DNA of 64,000 nt, taken from the NCBI RefSeq assembly GCF_039852015.1, contig NZ_CP156627.1, positions 124,001 through 188,000 of the forward strand. Reading direction: 5' to 3'. Below, piece after piece: positions 63,701-64,000 of the stretch (positions are counted from its first letter, which is position 1; each line of letters begins with the position of its first letter). This stretch comes from Robbsia sp. KACC 23696. Its GTDB lineage: Bacteria; Pseudomonadota; Gammaproteobacteria; Burkholderiales; Burkholderiaceae. Both the position numbers and the translations under genes were made by a program. The notes below the pieces were generated by a model, which saw only the letters and a list, made by a program, of their open reading frames with translations, did not search any database and was not told the DNA's origin.

Positions 63701-64000
63701 TTTGGCTGATGATGTGCCCTCTTGCGTCGTTCACGTAATTTGTGACATTGCCATTTTTATCGGTGTGACTCGATATATAGCCACGCCCATCGTAAGCGAA
63801 GCTTTCTGTCGTCGCGGGCGTATTGGCTGTCGCGGATGTACTGATACGGGAAACCTTGGCGATGTTTGCAGACCAGGTCAGATCGTAGGTTGATACCTTT
63901 CCAAACGCATTTGTGGAGGTAACGTATCCCGTTCCAATAAGATCGAAGTTATAACTTAGCGTTGTCGCGTCCGCTCCCCCGGCATGCATGCTGCTGACCG
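60771..64000 (-). CDS. RHS repeat toxin, C-terminal part (5' end outside window)
   Basis: The frame is open from 60771 to the right edge (position 64000), so this is the C-terminal 1,076 codons of a larger RHS/YD-repeat protein. YD repeats recur throughout: [58 protein letters not shown]. The RHS core ends at [35 protein letters not shown]. The remaining 157 residues (60771-61244) form the variable effector, with [21 protein letters not shown] and SHSKLHR, a His-rich pattern suggesting an HNH-type nuclease. RHS shells encapsulate the toxin; autocleavage normally occurs after the core motif. Base composition is lower in GC than the rest of the window. Confidence 0.9.
   Translation of the reverse strand, partial: [1075 protein letters not shown]

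Noticed and set aside
61000-64000. Repeated YD motifs as a DNA tandem repeat or CRISPR-like array
   Set aside because: Repetition is at the protein level (RHS/YD repeats) with diverged DNA and no regular spacer length.

Overview
The window looks like chromosome of a high-GC betaproteobacterium, most likely a Burkholderiaceae member (inferred from gene content, codon style and protein families; no rRNA or other marker gene is present to fix the genus). It holds about 50 protein genes, one cobalamin riboswitch and one obvious pseudogene. I see no tRNA, rRNA, CRISPR array, insertion sequence or prophage. Much of it is metabolic accessory DNA: uptake systems, small catabolic clusters and their regulators, with DNA-repair and defence/competition genes between them.

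Layout. 1-3759 (minus): a dipeptide/oligopeptide-type ABC importer (binding protein, DppB, DppC; DppC runs off the left edge). 4026-5998 (plus): Gfo/Idh/MocA oxidoreductase, a small YdcZ-type DMT transporter and a decayed beta-propeller pseudogene. 6010-12133: TfoX-like protein, GNAT, SDR, aldo/keto reductase with an upstream inverted repeat, a divergent MFS/LysR pair and a lipoprotein hydrolase. 12458-15497: diguanylate cyclase, P-loop kinase-like protein, orphan PqiC-type lipoprotein, and an unidentified 89-aa gene directly behind a near-perfect LexA box. 15494-20359 (minus): polar amino-acid ABC importer, LLM flavin monooxygenase and GNAT, a set resembling the Bacillus yxe sulfur-salvage operon. 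20642-26965: glycerate kinase, a ManD/RspA-type dehydratase, MFS, gluconate 5-dehydrogenase-like SDR, FadR-type regulator and a divergent SDR, which together look like a sugar-acid catabolic island. 26996-31164 (minus): FAN1-like VRR-NUC nuclease coupled to a RecB-like-nuclease/XPD-helicase fusion. 31248-38426 (minus): a seven-gene, translationally coupled operon of spermidine/putrescine-type ABC importer plus a three-subunit (HcnABC/OoxAB/LhpBEF-like) flavin/iron-sulfur oxidase, divergent from an IclR regulator. 39681-42645: TetR, MFS and SMP-30 lactonase. 42657-47055: chemoreceptor, a protein with a Gly/Ser/Cys tail, and RhlE helicase. 47259-50907: phosphoketolase and acetate kinase. 50889-54538 (minus): Ku and three-domain LigD, the bacterial NHEJ pair. 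54640-60014: cobalamin riboswitch, TonB-dependent receptor, and ATPase, binding protein and permease for vitamin B12-type uptake. 60320-64000 (minus): the C-terminal part of an RHS polymorphic toxin and its overlapping putative immunity gene, in visibly more AT-rich DNA.

Cooperation. Phosphoketolase makes acetyl phosphate and acetate kinase turns it into ATP and acetate. Ku and LigD together rejoin double-strand breaks. The VRR-NUC and helicase genes probably act on cross-linked or branched DNA. The two importer-plus-oxidase clusters (sulfur amino acids; opine or imino-acid-like compounds) each pair uptake with the first catabolic step. No single locus here is clearly a new system. The best candidates for follow-up are the SOS-boxed orphan gene, the nuclease/helicase pair, the seven-gene oxidase/transport operon, the yxe-like set and the RHS toxin/immunity pair.
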